Source: Steromphala cineraria (Eukaryota; Mollusca; Gastropoda; Trochida; Trochidae). From it: a stretch of DNA of 64,000 nucleotides. Position numbers and translations under genes: made by a program. Below the pieces are notes generated by a model. The model did no database searches. It saw only the letters and a list, made by a program, of their open reading frames with translations, and had not been told where the DNA came from. The stretch covers positions 60,587,227 to 60,651,226 of the forward strand of contig OU744732.1 of assembly GCA_916613615.1 (NCBI GenBank), in the 5' to 3' direction. Shown here one piece after another: positions 12,444 to 23,938 of the stretch; positions within the stretch are counted from its first letter, which is position 1; every line of letters starts with the position of its first letter.

Positions 12444-13835
12444 ATGCTCCAAGATAAACATTTATTGAAAACTCGCCAAGTTTAATTGTCGGGTAGATGC
12501 TTGTTAAGTGTTTGTATATTAAGGTTAGTCATCTGAGATTTATGTTAATTGGATGTAGTTTAACTTAACGAGGAGGGTATTGGAGTCAGAGCATGTAGCA
12601 GACGATGGATTGATGATTTCTATTTTATGCTCCAATTAAACATTTATCGAAAACTCGCAAAGTTTAATTGTCGGGTACATGCTTGTTAAGTGTTTGTATA
12701 TTGAGGTATAGTCATCTGAGATTTATGTTAATTGAATGTCGTTAAACTTAACGAGGAGGGTATTGGAGTCAGAGCATGTAGCAGACGATGGATTGATGAT
12801 TTCTTCTCTATGCTCCAAGATAAACATTTATTGAAAACTCGCCAAGTTTAATTGTCGGGTAGATGCTTAATAAGTGTTCGTATATTCAGGTTAGTCATCT
12901 GAGATTTATGTTAATTGGATGTAGTTTAACTTAACGAGGAGGGTATTGGAGTCAGAGCAGGTAGCAGATGATAAATTGATGATTTCTATCTCATGCTCCA
13001 AGATAAACTTTTATTGAAAACTCGCCAAGTTTAATTGTCGGGTAGTTGCTTTTTAAATGTTTGTATATTCAGGTATAGTCTTTGAGATTAATGATAATTG
13101 GATATAGTTTAACTTAACGATGAGGGTATTGGAGTCAGAGCAGGTAGCAGAACATAGATTGATGGTTTCTATTTTATGCTCCAAGATAAACTTTTATTGA
13201 AAACTCGCCAAGTTTAATTGTCGGTTAGTTGCTTGTTAAGTGTTTGTATATTCAGTTTAGTCATCTGAGATTTATGTTAATTGGATGTAGTTTAACTTAA
13301 CGAGGAGGGTATTGGAGTCAGAGCAGGTAGCAGACGATGGATTGATGAATTCTATTTTATGCTCCAATTAAACATTTATTGAAAACTCGCCAAGCTTAAT
13401 TGTCGGGTAGTTGCTCGTTGATTGTTTGTATATTCAGGTATAGTCATCTGAGATTATTGTTAATTGAATGTCGTTAAACTTAACGAGGAGGGTATTGGAG
13501 TCAGAGCGGGTAGCAGACGATGGATTGATGATTTCTTCTCTATGCTCCAAGATAAACATTTATTGAAAACTCGCCAAGTTTAATTGTCGGGTAGATGCTT
13601 GTTAAGTGTTCGTATATTTAGGTTAGTCATCTGAGATTTATGTTAATTGGATGTAGTTTAACTTAACGAGGAGGGTATTGGAGTCAGAGCAGGTAGCAGA
13701 TGATAGATTGATGATTTCTATTTTATGCTCCAAGATAAACATGTATTGAAAACTTGCCAAGTTTATTTGTCGGGTAGTTGCTTTATAAATGTTTGTTTAT
13801 TCAGGTATAGTCTTTGAGATTAATGTTATTTCTTT
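12444..13835 (-). repeat. Array c', right: ~183-bp satellite, eight units
   Basis: The anchor ATGCTCCAA recurs at about 12,444, 12,627, 12,810, 12,993, 13,175, 13,357, 13,541 and 13,724, a regular ~183-bp period. Each unit contains GAAAACTCGCCAAGTTTAAT, a TGTTTGTATATT block, and AACGAGGAGGGTATTGGAGT followed by CAGAGCA. By eye the units are highly similar, with point differences and a few short indels. Oriented opposite to the left copies. Confidence 0.9.
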
Positions 13836-14200
13836 TTAAAGGGGCAGTAGCACGTTTGTTAATAATTTCATATTTAAGATATTTCACTGATAATTGTGAG
13901 TTATTGCTAAATGTATTATATTGACAGTGCCAAAAATCTCATTACAAAAGCCAGTCATCCATAGTCAGAGGACAAAGTATGAAGATTCATATAAAATCCA
14001 TTGGCGGCCATTTATGTGTGAACACCTTTAATTCATTTTGTGTACGAAAATGTCATCCCATGGCTAAACTTTACCTTATACATTTGAATTATTACTACTT
14101 CATTTATTTTAAATACATTGTTTTTCAATTGGAACCATTAATTTTCATTTTCGTGACATCACCTTATATTCCCCCTAAAAACGTGCTAATGCCCCTTTAA
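13836..14200. mobile_element. TTAA-flanked MITE, 357 bp
   Basis: Direct TTAA copies at 13,836-13,839 and 14,197-14,200 flank an element whose ends are AGGGGCAGTAGCACGTTT and, on the other strand, AGGGGCATTAGCACGTTT. That is an imperfect 18-bp terminal inverted repeat with one mismatch. TTAA duplication is typical of the piggyBac superfamily, although the AGGG end departs from the usual CCC. It carries no coding capacity. It lies exactly at the junction of arrays c' and b' and has no mirror copy in the left arm, so it inserted after the arms formed. Confidence 0.8.
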
Positions 14201-15212
14201 AGTCAACATTTCATCAAATTATATATTTCAAAGTCAACATTTCACCAAACTATTACTTATCAAAGTAAACATTTCACCATTATTTCTTTTCAAAATCCAC
14301 ATTCCATCAAATTATTAATTTTCAAAGTCAACATTTCATCAAATTATTACATATCAAAGTAAACATTTCACCATTATTTCTTTTGAAAGTCAACATTTCA
14401 AAAAAAATATTTATTTCAAAGTCACCATTTCATAATTTGTTCTCTTCAAACTCAATATTTCATCAACTAATAACTTTTTAAAATCAACATTTCATCAAAT
14501 TATTTCTTTTGAAAATCAACATTTCACCAATTATTACTTTTCAAAGTCAACACTTCCTCCAACATATCAGTTTTCAAAGTAAACATTTCACCAAATCATT
14601 ACTTTTGAAAGTAAACATTTCACCATTATTTATTTTGAAGTCAACATTTCAAAAAAAATATTTATTTCAAAGTCAAAATTTCACAATTTTGTTCTCTTCA
14701 AACTCAACATTTCATCAACTAATAACTTTTTAAAATCAACATTTCATCAAATTATTTCTTTTTAAAGTCAACATTTCACCAATTATTTCTTTTCAAAGTC
14801 AACACTTCTTCAAACATATCAGTTTTCAAAGTCAACATTTCACCAAATTATTACTTTTGAAAGTAAACACTTCATCAAATCATTGATTTCCAAAACCAAC
14901 ATTTCTTCAAATTAATACCTTTCAAAGTCAATATTTCACCTTAATTCTTTTCAAAATCAACATTTCATCAAATTATTTCTTTCAAAAGACATCCTTTCAT
15001 CAAATCATTTCTTTCAAAGTCTACATTTCACAAATCATTTATTTACAAAGTCATCATTCACCAAATTATTTCTTTTCAAAGTCAACATTTCATCAAATTA
15101 TTACTTTTCGAAGTCAACTTTTCACCAATTGTTACTTTTCTAAATCAACTTTTCACCAATTGTTACTTTTCAAAGTCAACATTTTGCCAATTATCACTTT
15201 TCAAAGTAAAAA
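14201..15212 (-). repeat. Array b', right: ~35-bp minisatellite, inverted
   Basis: Reverse-complement counterpart of the left minisatellite. Units have the core TTCAAAGTCAACATTTCA followed by (C/T)CAAATTATTACTTT-like sequence. A higher-order period is also visible: a block with AAAAAAAATATTTATTTC recurs at about 14,400 and 14,650. Open frames through this array are a by-product of the repeat and not a gene. Confidence 0.85.
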
Positions 15213-15224
15213 ATAATCAAGGTA

Positions 15225-15436
15225 ATAAATATCTATTAAAGATGATATTTACAAAACTTTACAAACCTTTACAAACCTTTACAAACATTTACAAAATAAT
15301 AAATATCTTGTAAATATCATCTTTAATAGATATTTATTACCTTGATTATTTTTGTAAATAAGTACTTTAATCTTTGTAAATATCTTGTAAATAAGTACTT
15401 TACAAGATATTTAATCCTTTGTAAATATCTTGTAAA
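15225..15436 (-). repeat. Array a', right: inverted TTTGTAAATATC repeats
   Basis: Contains (CTTTACAAAC)n-like units, then GTAAATATCATCTTTAAT and AAGTACTTTA(A/C) units. It mirrors 5,673-5,818 and forms the right edge of the foldback structure. Internally it also contains a local palindrome around ATTAAAGATGATATTTAC and GTAAATATCATCTTTAAT. Confidence 0.8.
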
Positions 15437-15849
15437 GAACTTCTTTTCATGCAGTGCAACAATGCTTTCATGTGAAGACGATTCAAGACTATGTCTTCTT
15501 TATATCTTCAAAAACAATCTTTGTTTAGAATAAGTTTTAAAAACATATTTATATATTATTTTTTTCCCTGATGTGTATACGATTATTTATTGATTTGCTT
15601 TAAAGTAGCAAAGGTTATAATTCTTGAAACATATAATATATATTCATCTCTTCCTGCAAGATTACTAATTCATCATCTTCCGTTAAGCCAAATTCACCAA
15701 TGAGAAAACGCTGTTTCATATTTGTCAAATAAATACCTAATAACAGTTATATTATGTATGAAGCTCATATATATAATCATTCTTCCTTTCCCAGTTTAGA
15801 GATAATTCGTACATTCTGAATGTGGAAAGACACCAGAGAGAAGAGAGAC

Positions 15850-18800
15850 ATGGCTATGGAACAGATACAGTGGTTTCCCTCTATCATTGTTGCGTGCTTG
15901 GTTTCCATGGCACTTTCAGCTACAGAGTTCCCTCCCCTGTCTGCAGTCCTCATGTGCAAGGAGAAATGCCTCAATACAAAAGCCTGTGAACGCTTGGCGT
16001 ATTCGTCCCTGACCTTCACATGCTATCTACAGGGTGTCGTCATTCTGTCGTTTGAAACTGATTTACACAAGATGAATATTAGCCAGGTTGGTATAGTTTA
16101 TCTACTTATTACACATAGGGACATAAATATTGCAATTTATTACATACAATGCTATAAGAAAGTATAACAAGTTACATTTTCTTACACCAATAAGCCCTAA
16201 AAATGACGACCTTCATTGATACTGTTAAGTTTTTTTCTAACAAAGCTTCTGTAATACATGTAACATTCTATTTGTAAAGGTATACTTTCACTAGTGTCAT
16301 ATCAAATATGTTGCCTTTTTGTACCCTTAATTATCACTGCTCTGAAAACACCATACTTATCACATGACATGTCAAAGAAACTTAAAAGAATCAAACGACC
16401 ACCTCCCTCTCCCATCAAGGGATATAATCGAGTCTAAGCCATTCCTAAATAATTTGTTTCAATATATTTGTGGTTTGGTTTAGGCCATTCTTGATCTAGG
16501 ACTATTGTGGATCAGTTCTAGGCGTGTTAAATAACCTATTCACTCGTGGTAAGGTTCTAGGCTAGTACTTAGGATTTGTTCTAGTAAAATTGTGGCTCAG
16601 TTCTAAGTAAATTCTAAAGAATTGGTTCAATGGCAGTTCTGGTAAGGTTCTAGCTTAGTCTAACCCGGCAACCTAAGGACCTGGTCCCGCCTCCAAGGAA
16701 CCCTGTGAAGAGGTAGTGAAGCATCTACTCGCTTGGTGCCGAGACGGCAAGCGCATATGACGTCAGACGTCTCCAATATTTTGGTAGCATGCTTACTTCT
16801 TGCATGCCATAGACGTCTCTTCCCTGTCCGCCTCGTAACTAGCATGAATGATGATGTTATCCCCACTACTATCCATTGTGTCTAGTTCGACGACTACGTT
16901 GGACATCTGAGGGATAACAGAGTTGATCTTCCTAGCAATATATTGATAATTGATGTCATCATTCACAATAACATGGTTTTGTTTGCTGGTGTCGAAAACA
17001 AATCTAATTCAATTGATGTGTTGGTAACAGCCCGGAGAGATAAGATCTCGGAACTAAAGTCCTTTTTGACAGAAGGCAGTTCATATTTCATAATATCTAT
17101 TGCGCCGAGTACGTTTGCTTGGCTTTCCTCTAGTGTAAACTGTCATCTCCAAGCATATTCTGAAAGGTCATGTACAGCAAGTGCTGTCTGGTTGATAGAC
17201 AGGACTAGGTCACATTTCGGGATGGTGACGTCAAAGGTTACATAAATAATATACAAAACCCTTCTGTTGGCAAAAACTGTTTAAGTGTGTACATGTGAAA
17301 AAACATTCCAGTTACAAATGGTGAGGTCACATAGTGTGAGATGGTGAATAGGAGAGTGCATATCAGTAAGCGATAAGGCTTAAAATAAAAAAGTACTCAT
17401 CAACATGCCTCATCTGACAAGTAATGCGATGTTTTTAGGCCAGTTTTGGGGATGTCATCAAGGGATAAGTCTTGGATTGAAAGCTTATTTCTTCCACTGT
17501 CAAAAAGACTGTCTTTTGGGATGCAAAGTTTGTGACTCAAATGAGCTGAATAATGTTTCAAACCAGATACTAAGTACCATCAGAAAGATGAAAATGGAAG
17601 GAGTTTCAACCTGGCTTACTCCTGCTGAAATATGAAAACAGACATAAAACTTTCAAAAGTTGTTGATTCGGGCCTTCACTTGTTGCTTTTAAGGATGTTC
17701 ACCATGTTGATGTACAATTCATCAAGACTCCATCTGCCTCCCTTGTTACCAGGTTCAATCTGTTCACAATATGATTTACTCGAACTGTAAACATCTATTT
17801 AAACTAAAATTATATTTTATTCAATCATCGGCTCAAGTATATTTCAGATTCATCTTGTTTGTTCTTTGAGAAGCCTTACCTGGACTCACGTATTATCTGT
17901 TTTCAGGACGATTTGGTCCAAACAGGCGACCGAATCATCCGCACCAGACAGGGCATCATACGTTGTGTCTCAGGTGAGTACTCAATCAGGTAATTTTACA
18001 GGCGTTTGAGTTCATTACTGACTCTTTGTCTTGACTGACTCTTAGCTACATTAATGTCAAACGTAACACACATATTCCACTGTGTTCATAATGAACACTT
18101 ATTTTACAGTGAGGTAAGTTAATGTGACATCTTCATAACCATTGAAACTTTATTTTGCAGATGTTAAGTCCAACATTAAAACGACCAGGGACCAGGGCAA
18201 GGCAAGTCGTCTCCTGTTCAAGGAAATGTTTGGTATGTCGAGCATCAAGCAAGTGGACCTGCGACAGGATAAGCTCAGCATACAACCTTACTGGAACATC
18301 AATCAATCGCTGGTCATCTCCTTGCTGTATAATCGCTTTACTAACTTTGTATATGTAGGATATCTAATGAATCTAGAAAAATCTAATCAGCATTATGAAA
18401 TTTCTGTCTCTAAATTGGACAGTATTAGAAATAAAAGACTCATTCGAGTGAACGATATAGGCTTCATGGGTCTTGATGAAAAGAGGGACTGGATTCTAAT
18501 GTCTGAAAGAGTTTTTACAGGCGTTTTCAAAATTGTCGGGGAAAACAGGACAAGAATGTTCAAGACCAGTAGGTTAAACCCTACTTCATTCGCGATTAGT
18601 TCAGAGAGTCAGATCATATATATTCTTACTAGGACGAATATCTACACTTTCACGTACTCTGGTAAGAGAAGATGCATTTTAAGTTCGAAAGAAGGGATTG
18701 AGCTGTGTTTAGATAGACAGGGTAAATATCTGTATTTCTTTTCACTTACTGAAGAATGTATCTTTAGATATAACACTGTAACTACGAAAATGGACACCTT

Positions 18801-18966
18801 TGTATCTAAACTTTTTCACTATGAAACAAACATCGCTGTAGATTCTGAAAGTTTATATGTGAAAACAGGTAGCGTAATTTTTTTATATTCCTTATCCACA
18901 AGAAGAGTAACTAGAGAAATAAGAGGAATTTCAGATAGACAAATTCGTCTTTGCCTCGTGTTTTAG
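15850..18966 (+). CDS. Gene 1: secreted PAN-like + beta-propeller-like protein, 3 exons
   Basis: Proposed exons are 15,850-16,086, 17,907-17,973 and 18,161-18,966 (stop TAG), giving 369 aa. Introns are GT-AG with phases 0 and 1, and joining the exons keeps one open frame. An in-frame ATG at 15,820 would add 10 residues; 15,850 puts a signal peptide at the start (hydrophobic residues 9-24, likely cleavage after ALSA). Residues 36-62 hold Cys36, 40, 46 and 58 in a PAN/apple-like pattern. Residues ~150-360 consist of ~40-residue beta-rich repeats; three clear blades are at about 243-279, 281-320 and 324-357, suggesting an NHL/SMP-30-like propeller. Not a recognised named gene; function unknown, probably extracellular. 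Gene 2 shares exon sizes, phases and Cys spacing. Intron 1 contains an antisense gene relic. Confidence 0.75.
16490..16660 (+). repeat. Degenerate GTTCTAG-rich stretch in intron 1
   Basis: Repeated GTTCTA(G/A) motifs occur at irregular 20-45-bp spacing, often preceded by GG or CA and mixed with TGTGG(A/C)TCA. It looks like an eroded tandem repeat. It lies between exon 1 of gene 1 and the antisense relic. Confidence 0.45.
16793..17254 (-). pseudogene. Frameshifted antisense gene relic, family unrecognised
   Basis: On the minus strand three consecutive segments read like real protein but lie in different frames: about 17,254-17,148 (contains FDVTIPKCDLVLS), 17,142-16,966 (contains SQANVLGAIDIMKYELPS) and 16,966-16,793 (contains KINSVIPQMSNVVVELD, ending in TAA). 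Two frameshifts break the frame near 17,145 and 16,966. The composition is less AT-rich than the surrounding intron and the inferred residues look globular. I do not recognise the family. It could be a retrocopied exon or a decayed neighbouring gene. It lies wholly inside intron 1 of gene 1 on the opposite strand. Confidence 0.5.
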
Positions 18967-19155
18967 AATGGTACACGCTGTTGGATAATATAATCTTGTT
19001 TCACATCAAGGAATTAGATTTTCAAAGCCTTAGGCTTTCTGATGATACGATGCAAAAGTTTCAACTAAAGCTAATGTTTCTTAATTGGACGATGTTACCA
19101 TGAAGTACATGTAGGATCTTTAAGGGCGATGATGCTGTCTTTATTTAATGAACAT

Positions 19156-19161
19156 AATAAA
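19156..19161 (+). terminator. Poly(A) signal of gene 1
   Basis: AATAAA lies 190 bp after the gene 1 stop codon and is followed within ~40 bp by T-rich sequence. It is the first canonical hexamer downstream. Confidence 0.6.
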
Positions 19162-19499
19162 ATGATTACCAATTTATTCTCTGTTATTTGTTACTTTATT
19201 TAATGATACTGTAAATTCTACACAGAAATCACTTTGCATTCGTGTCTTCAAACTTTTATCTTCTTGGCAATACACGTGCTAGTTTTCATCGCTTACTATA
19301 TTTAAGCCTTGATGCTACAGCCGCAAATGCTGGATGATTGCCACGGAACACAAGTTGAAAAGTTTTTTAACATAAAATCTTAAAAAACCTTGCCACTGCC
19401 CATTCAAGGGAAAGTTAACGTAATGATGTTGATAACAAAACAAACCAGAAGGATAAGCAAAATAACTTGTTTGTATGGTGGAAACAAAGTCTAGATGTA

Positions 19500-20720
19500 T
19501 TTAAAATAACCCTGTTTGGTTAGAAAGTAAAGTGGTTCAAACAAATTTTGTCATAATATTTGTCCAAAGGTGACAGTACTTGAACGATACAGTGGCAAGA
19601 ATGCATTTTGAAACCATGATATCACAATAAACTTGACTTTATTTCCAACTAAAATCGTTATCCCTTTATCCTTTATCCTTACAATGTTTAAGTTGTTAAG
19701 TCAACCTCTTCACTTGTAAGAAGATTGAGGAGAGGTTAGCTCCCTGGATCAGAGGCTGAAATCATTCATCACTTTTTTCAAAAGAAATCAACACTGAAGA
19801 GATCAAAGATGTAACATTAAAAGTAATTGCTCATTCTGAAATAAACGTCCAAAAATTGAATCAAATAAAATTTAAGAAAATAAACAAATAGAGCAAGTCG
19901 CTCTGTAGCTCAATAGGCTTCATATCAATTTAGGATCTGGCAAATGTGGTTCCCTCTTACTTTGAACCAGAGGGTCACCAAAGTTACAATTTGGAATCCT
20001 CCTTATCTAACTAAGGAGTTTGCCCACAAAGTTTCAGCTTTCTAGGCCTGATGCTTCTGGAGAAGAATATGAAAAAAGGTTATAAGTGCGTGGCCTCGCT
20101 GGCCCTTAATAGGGGTTAAAGGGCAGTCAAAGCTATAATTTGTAATTCTCACTGGAAAGGAGTCTGGACACAAAGTTTCAGCTTTCTAGACCTTATGGTT
20201 TGGGGGAAGATGATGAAAAAAGGTTTCTAGGGCGTGGCCCCTCTGGCCCTTGAAAGGGGTCAAAGGACAACCAAAAATATAATCTATAATCCTCACTAGT
20301 CAAGGAGTCCACACACAAAGTCTCAGCTTTCTAGGTCTTATGGTTCTGGAGAAGAAGTCGAAATTCCACAAAGACGGCCGGACGCCGGACACCATGCCAT
20401 GCTATGAGCCATCGGGCCTTACAGGCCAGATGAGCTAAAAATCCAGAGGGGAACGTAAGCATCATCAGTATACATATTTTTACTTCTTAATTTCTCGTAG
20501 ATGTTCTTCATTTTTTATTGAGGGTAATTTCATTATTCCTTTTAACCAGTGCCAACTTATAGCAATGTTAAGACAAATAATTATTAAATCTTATCCAATT
20601 ATTTATTCTTCAGTTTTGTTTGCAAAATTTTCCAATCATTTTTTTGTTCAAAACATAAAGTTTATGCTATATGAAATATCAAAAGAAAAAACATTTCAAC
20701 TAGCAAACAAACTGTTTAAA
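19500..20720 (+). repeat. Duplicated flank block X, copy 2
   Basis: Second copy of the block at 4,846-5,490, interrupted by a dispersed repeat at about 19,889-20,445. Outside that insertion the order of landmarks is conserved. The copies sit outside the foldback element on the left and beyond gene 1 on the right, which implies a ~14.65 kb duplication step older than the A/B duplication, because sequence divergence is clearly greater. Confidence 0.72.
19889..20445 (+). mobile_element. Dispersed repeat with ~130-bp internal tandem units
   Basis: The element begins near GCTCTGTAGCTCAATAGGC, which resembles a tRNA A box. It contains three ~130-bp units, each with CAAAGT(T/C)TCAGCTTTCTAG, GAAAAAAGGTT and a GGCCCTT(G/A)A..GGGGT motif. 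It ends with GACGGCCGGACGCCGGACACC and GGCCAGATGAGCTAAAAA. The start TAGCTCAATAGGCT and the reversed end TAGCTCATCTGGCC suggest a terminal inverted repeat. I recall similar TAGCTC...GAGCTA repeats as abundant in mollusc genomes. It interrupts block X, whose first copy lacks it. Confidence 0.6.
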
Positions 20721-22756
20721 ACACTTAATATATAGAGCTTATATACAATTACGAATTGACCTTAAATATTGATTATCAATGCTTGTTATTTTCCCATGAC
20801 GTCACCTAGACTGATAAATGGCAAAGCTAGTAAAAAGTTAAATGATTTTTACAACATTCGCAATTCAGTAATTGTAAGAGATCTTTGCAGTGTATGAAAC
20901 GATACTGTCACAAAACAATTGAATTTTAATAAATTCGTTTACAAAGCAATTTTAGATAAAATTTATACTTAAGCATATGCGAAAATTTATACAAATATGG
21001 TCACTCATATTTACATTTACTCATACAACTATTTTATCTTTTATATCATGACTAGTGACAAAATAAAACTACCGACTTACATATATATCTGGGTACATAA
21101 AGTTGTTCACTTACCTACGTATTCTAGTGCAAATATAATGTGATTTGGAATGTCTATAGGGCACCATGGAATTGCGAAAACGAAAAAGATAAGGTTGAAA
21201 TTTCACTACATAATTTCAGATTCAGTTTGTGTTTACTTATTTGTTTGTCATACCCACTAGATAACCGTAACAAAGTTGGCAGAGCATTGAGGTGACCTGT
21301 GGTCAAACTTTCGAAGACATGCTTTTTTATTTTGCTCTTCACAATCCTTCATAAGAGACCAACAGCTTCAGATCTAAATCCTTTACAAGAAGGCAATGTC
21401 ATTATGCTTATATTCTTCTTACAAAGTTTAAATGGAACATTTTAATCGAACTTGAAGAAATTCTGAATTTCACAAATATGACCCCATTTCTCTATTCAAC
21501 CATGCTTAATATCAAAATCAAGCACAAGTGACGGGACGATCCCGAAATATTGATTTGGAATAGTAATTCTACATATGGAAAATTTGTGAATGTTTGTAAC
21601 TGCTACTGGAGTTAATGCGAAACCAAAACTACATGATATCTGCACTAAGATAAGCAAGCGAGTGCAGAAACGAAGGTACGCAGCTCTACACTAGCAAATG
21701 TACCTGAACACATTGATAAGTAAGAGGCTATATCATTAAACACATTTAAGTTGATTATTTCTATCAGACTAAAATCATAAAAAAGGTTTGTCTATCAGCT
21801 TAATCATTCATGAATCACCCATTATCACATATTGACAGAATTTGAAGATCCAAATGTATGTGTTTAAAATGAAGAAATTGAAAACACATAAGCGGAGGTT
21901 TTATGAACTGATGATAGTAAAGGACTGTTCTTATTGAATTTTCTTAAGGAAGCTGCCATTTGCATCTGTGTGATGGAAATAACAATTGCTCCCTATTGAC
22001 CACTTAGTCATTGTCTTGGCACTAGGACGTAAGTTCAGTTTCGTCGTGTAACTTTTAATTGTTGTTGATATTTTTTATTTGTTAAACAATAAAAAGCCAA
22101 CATATATGTATCAAATGAGAACGAATTATTGCATATCACAAGTCATTACAGGGTTAATATGCATATTATCATATGCATATGACTACTGAATAACAATACC
22201 ATGTCCTCCATAATGTTCAGTCAACAAAATCTCTATTTTCTGGTTCACCAAACAATTGTGTTATGTGCTATAAGCAAGATTCATTTTGAAACCACTTAAT
22301 GATTACGATTATATGACTATATCGTTAGATTAGATGGAATATGTGTAACCCAAATAAAAATATGGAAAACACAAGCAAACTTAACATGAAAGATAAAATA
22401 AAGTCTGCAATTAAAAATGATTATTCCTAATGAACATATGTTACATTTTCATTCTTTATCTTAATTACTGTCCAACCAGTTTTGTCCTACTTAAATTTTG
22501 GAGGCATGACATGAACTCACAATTTGGGGAAAGTATGAAGAATATGAATATTTCAAGTTTATCTTTGAAATTTGACCCCACATGCTCAAATCTGGAGTTA
22601 TCAATGATATTTTGTGAACATTCTTTCATGTAATAATCATAACTGATTGATTGTTATTTTTAAATTGATATTCATTATTAAGTTCTTGCATGTATAAAAT
22701 GGCATGCTTTTATTGATAATGATATTATTATTATCATAATAAATCACTCTTTTGAA

Positions 22757-23062
22757 TATTCGTTTTCTTTGATCCTCAACTCGAAACTGGTTCCTGTGCT
22801 TCTAAGTTTGAATACAGTGGCTGTTATCTCATGAATAATCAACCTGAATAAAGCGACTGTTATCTCATGAGTAATCAGCCGGTAAAGTGATTGTTATCTC
22901 ATCAGCCTATCATTCTAAACATTATTGGTGACATATACATGTATGCCATATCACTATGATCGGTTTTGGACATTCGTTTTCTTTGATCCTCAACTCGAAA
23001 CTGGTTTCTTTGCTTCATAGTCATAAGTAATCAACACGAATAAAGTGATCGTTATCTCATCT
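22757..23062 (+). repeat. Direct repeat pair with TTATCTCAT units
   Basis: ATTCGTTTTCTTTGATCCTC followed by AACTCGAAACTGGTT occurs at about 22,757 and again near 22,972. After each, TAATCAAC(C/A)(T/C)GAATAAAG and (C/G)(T/A)GTTATCTCAT units recur. This is a short tandem-like local duplication with no coding potential. Confidence 0.7.
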
Positions 23063-23851
23063 TCCTCCAGAGGAATGTTAGAATGTGTAGAAAGAATCAT
23101 ATGAGATTTCAAAGAAGTGTGATAATTACTATAGTTCTTAACTATTTAGAAAATTTAAATAAGTAACATTTCACCTGGTTCTACATTGAATAACATTTTG
23201 TTTACAATTAAGCTTTTTTACAAATATTAATCGTTTACAGTAAATAAGTTTGACTCTGCTTACGTTGCCCAAGTTCACTGCTATTACTTCTAGAGGTTGC
23301 AGACTTAAAACATCTCTTACTTCCTAGACCAAGATTACCAATGCCCTCCAGGTCACAGACAGATTCTAACTAGATTCGTATGTTTCACTGGTTTCCTGCT
23401 TATTGAATCATCCTCAGCACATATTAGTCATCAGCAATGATGTAGATAGGTGATGAAATAAGTGTGATATTAATTTCATGTACATGTCTAAGAATTCACT
23501 TCATGAGTTAACTGGGCGCTCAGTAATTGTTTCATCTTCCCCGTACAATCATACCAATAGTGCAATGCTGAAGGCGTGACTAGCTTATTTCCAGTTCATA
23601 TGTCTTCAGCTCAGGTGAGTTTCTTTGAAGTTTCACTTGCTCTTTACTACGTAGTTTACTGATCATGCAGTGCCTACATATAGAATAACATTAAAATGGA
23701 AATAAAAGTCTTAAGTTGATTGTATTGATTAACAGAAAGTCTGATATTCTTTCTTAAATTGACATGCTGATGTCAAGCAATTATTCCAAATAATTGTATT
23801 CATATAAAGGGAAGGAAATCTGTGATTCAAAGAAATATAATAATGATGAAC

Positions 23852-23860
23852 GAGAGAGAC

Positions 23861-23899
<39 letters not shown>

Positions 23900-23938
23900 C
23901 AGAGGTAGAGACGAAGACAGACAGACAGACAGAGAGAA
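23852..23938 (+). repeat. (AGAC)n microsatellite
   Basis: An imperfect AGAC/GAGA tract of about 87 bp, interrupted near the middle by GAGGTAGAGACG. Open frames on both strands through this tract are low-complexity artefacts. Confidence 0.9.

Larger units (their letters stand above)
5673..15436. mobile_element. Giant foldback-type element with nested inverted arrays
   Basis: Three unrelated tandem arrays occur as a-b-c on the left (5,673-10,690) and as their reverse complements c'-b'-a' on the right (12,270-15,436), around a loop of about 1.6 kb. Array a is a TTTGTAAATATCATC-type repeat, b is a ~35-bp minisatellite and c is a ~183-bp repeat. Both outer ends carry TTTACAAGATATTTA-like sequence pointing inward. 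Long, internally repetitive inverted arms are the hallmark of Foldback/Galileo-type elements. No transposase ORF is visible, so it would be non-autonomous. A 357-bp TTAA-flanked MITE sits in the right arm only. No clean target duplication was identified, so termini are approximate. An alternative is a satellite cluster turned into a palindrome by inverted duplication. Confidence 0.6.

Noticed and set aside
12444..13835. CRISPR-like regular array
   Set aside because: The entire 183-bp period is conserved, with no short repeat plus unique spacer pattern, and the genome is eukaryotic. It is a satellite.
17405..17635. 76-codon ORF in intron 1 of gene 1
   Set aside because: Several Cys residues made it look like a possible extra exon, but no splice sites keep phase with exons 1 and 2, and exons 1-2 already join in frame without it.
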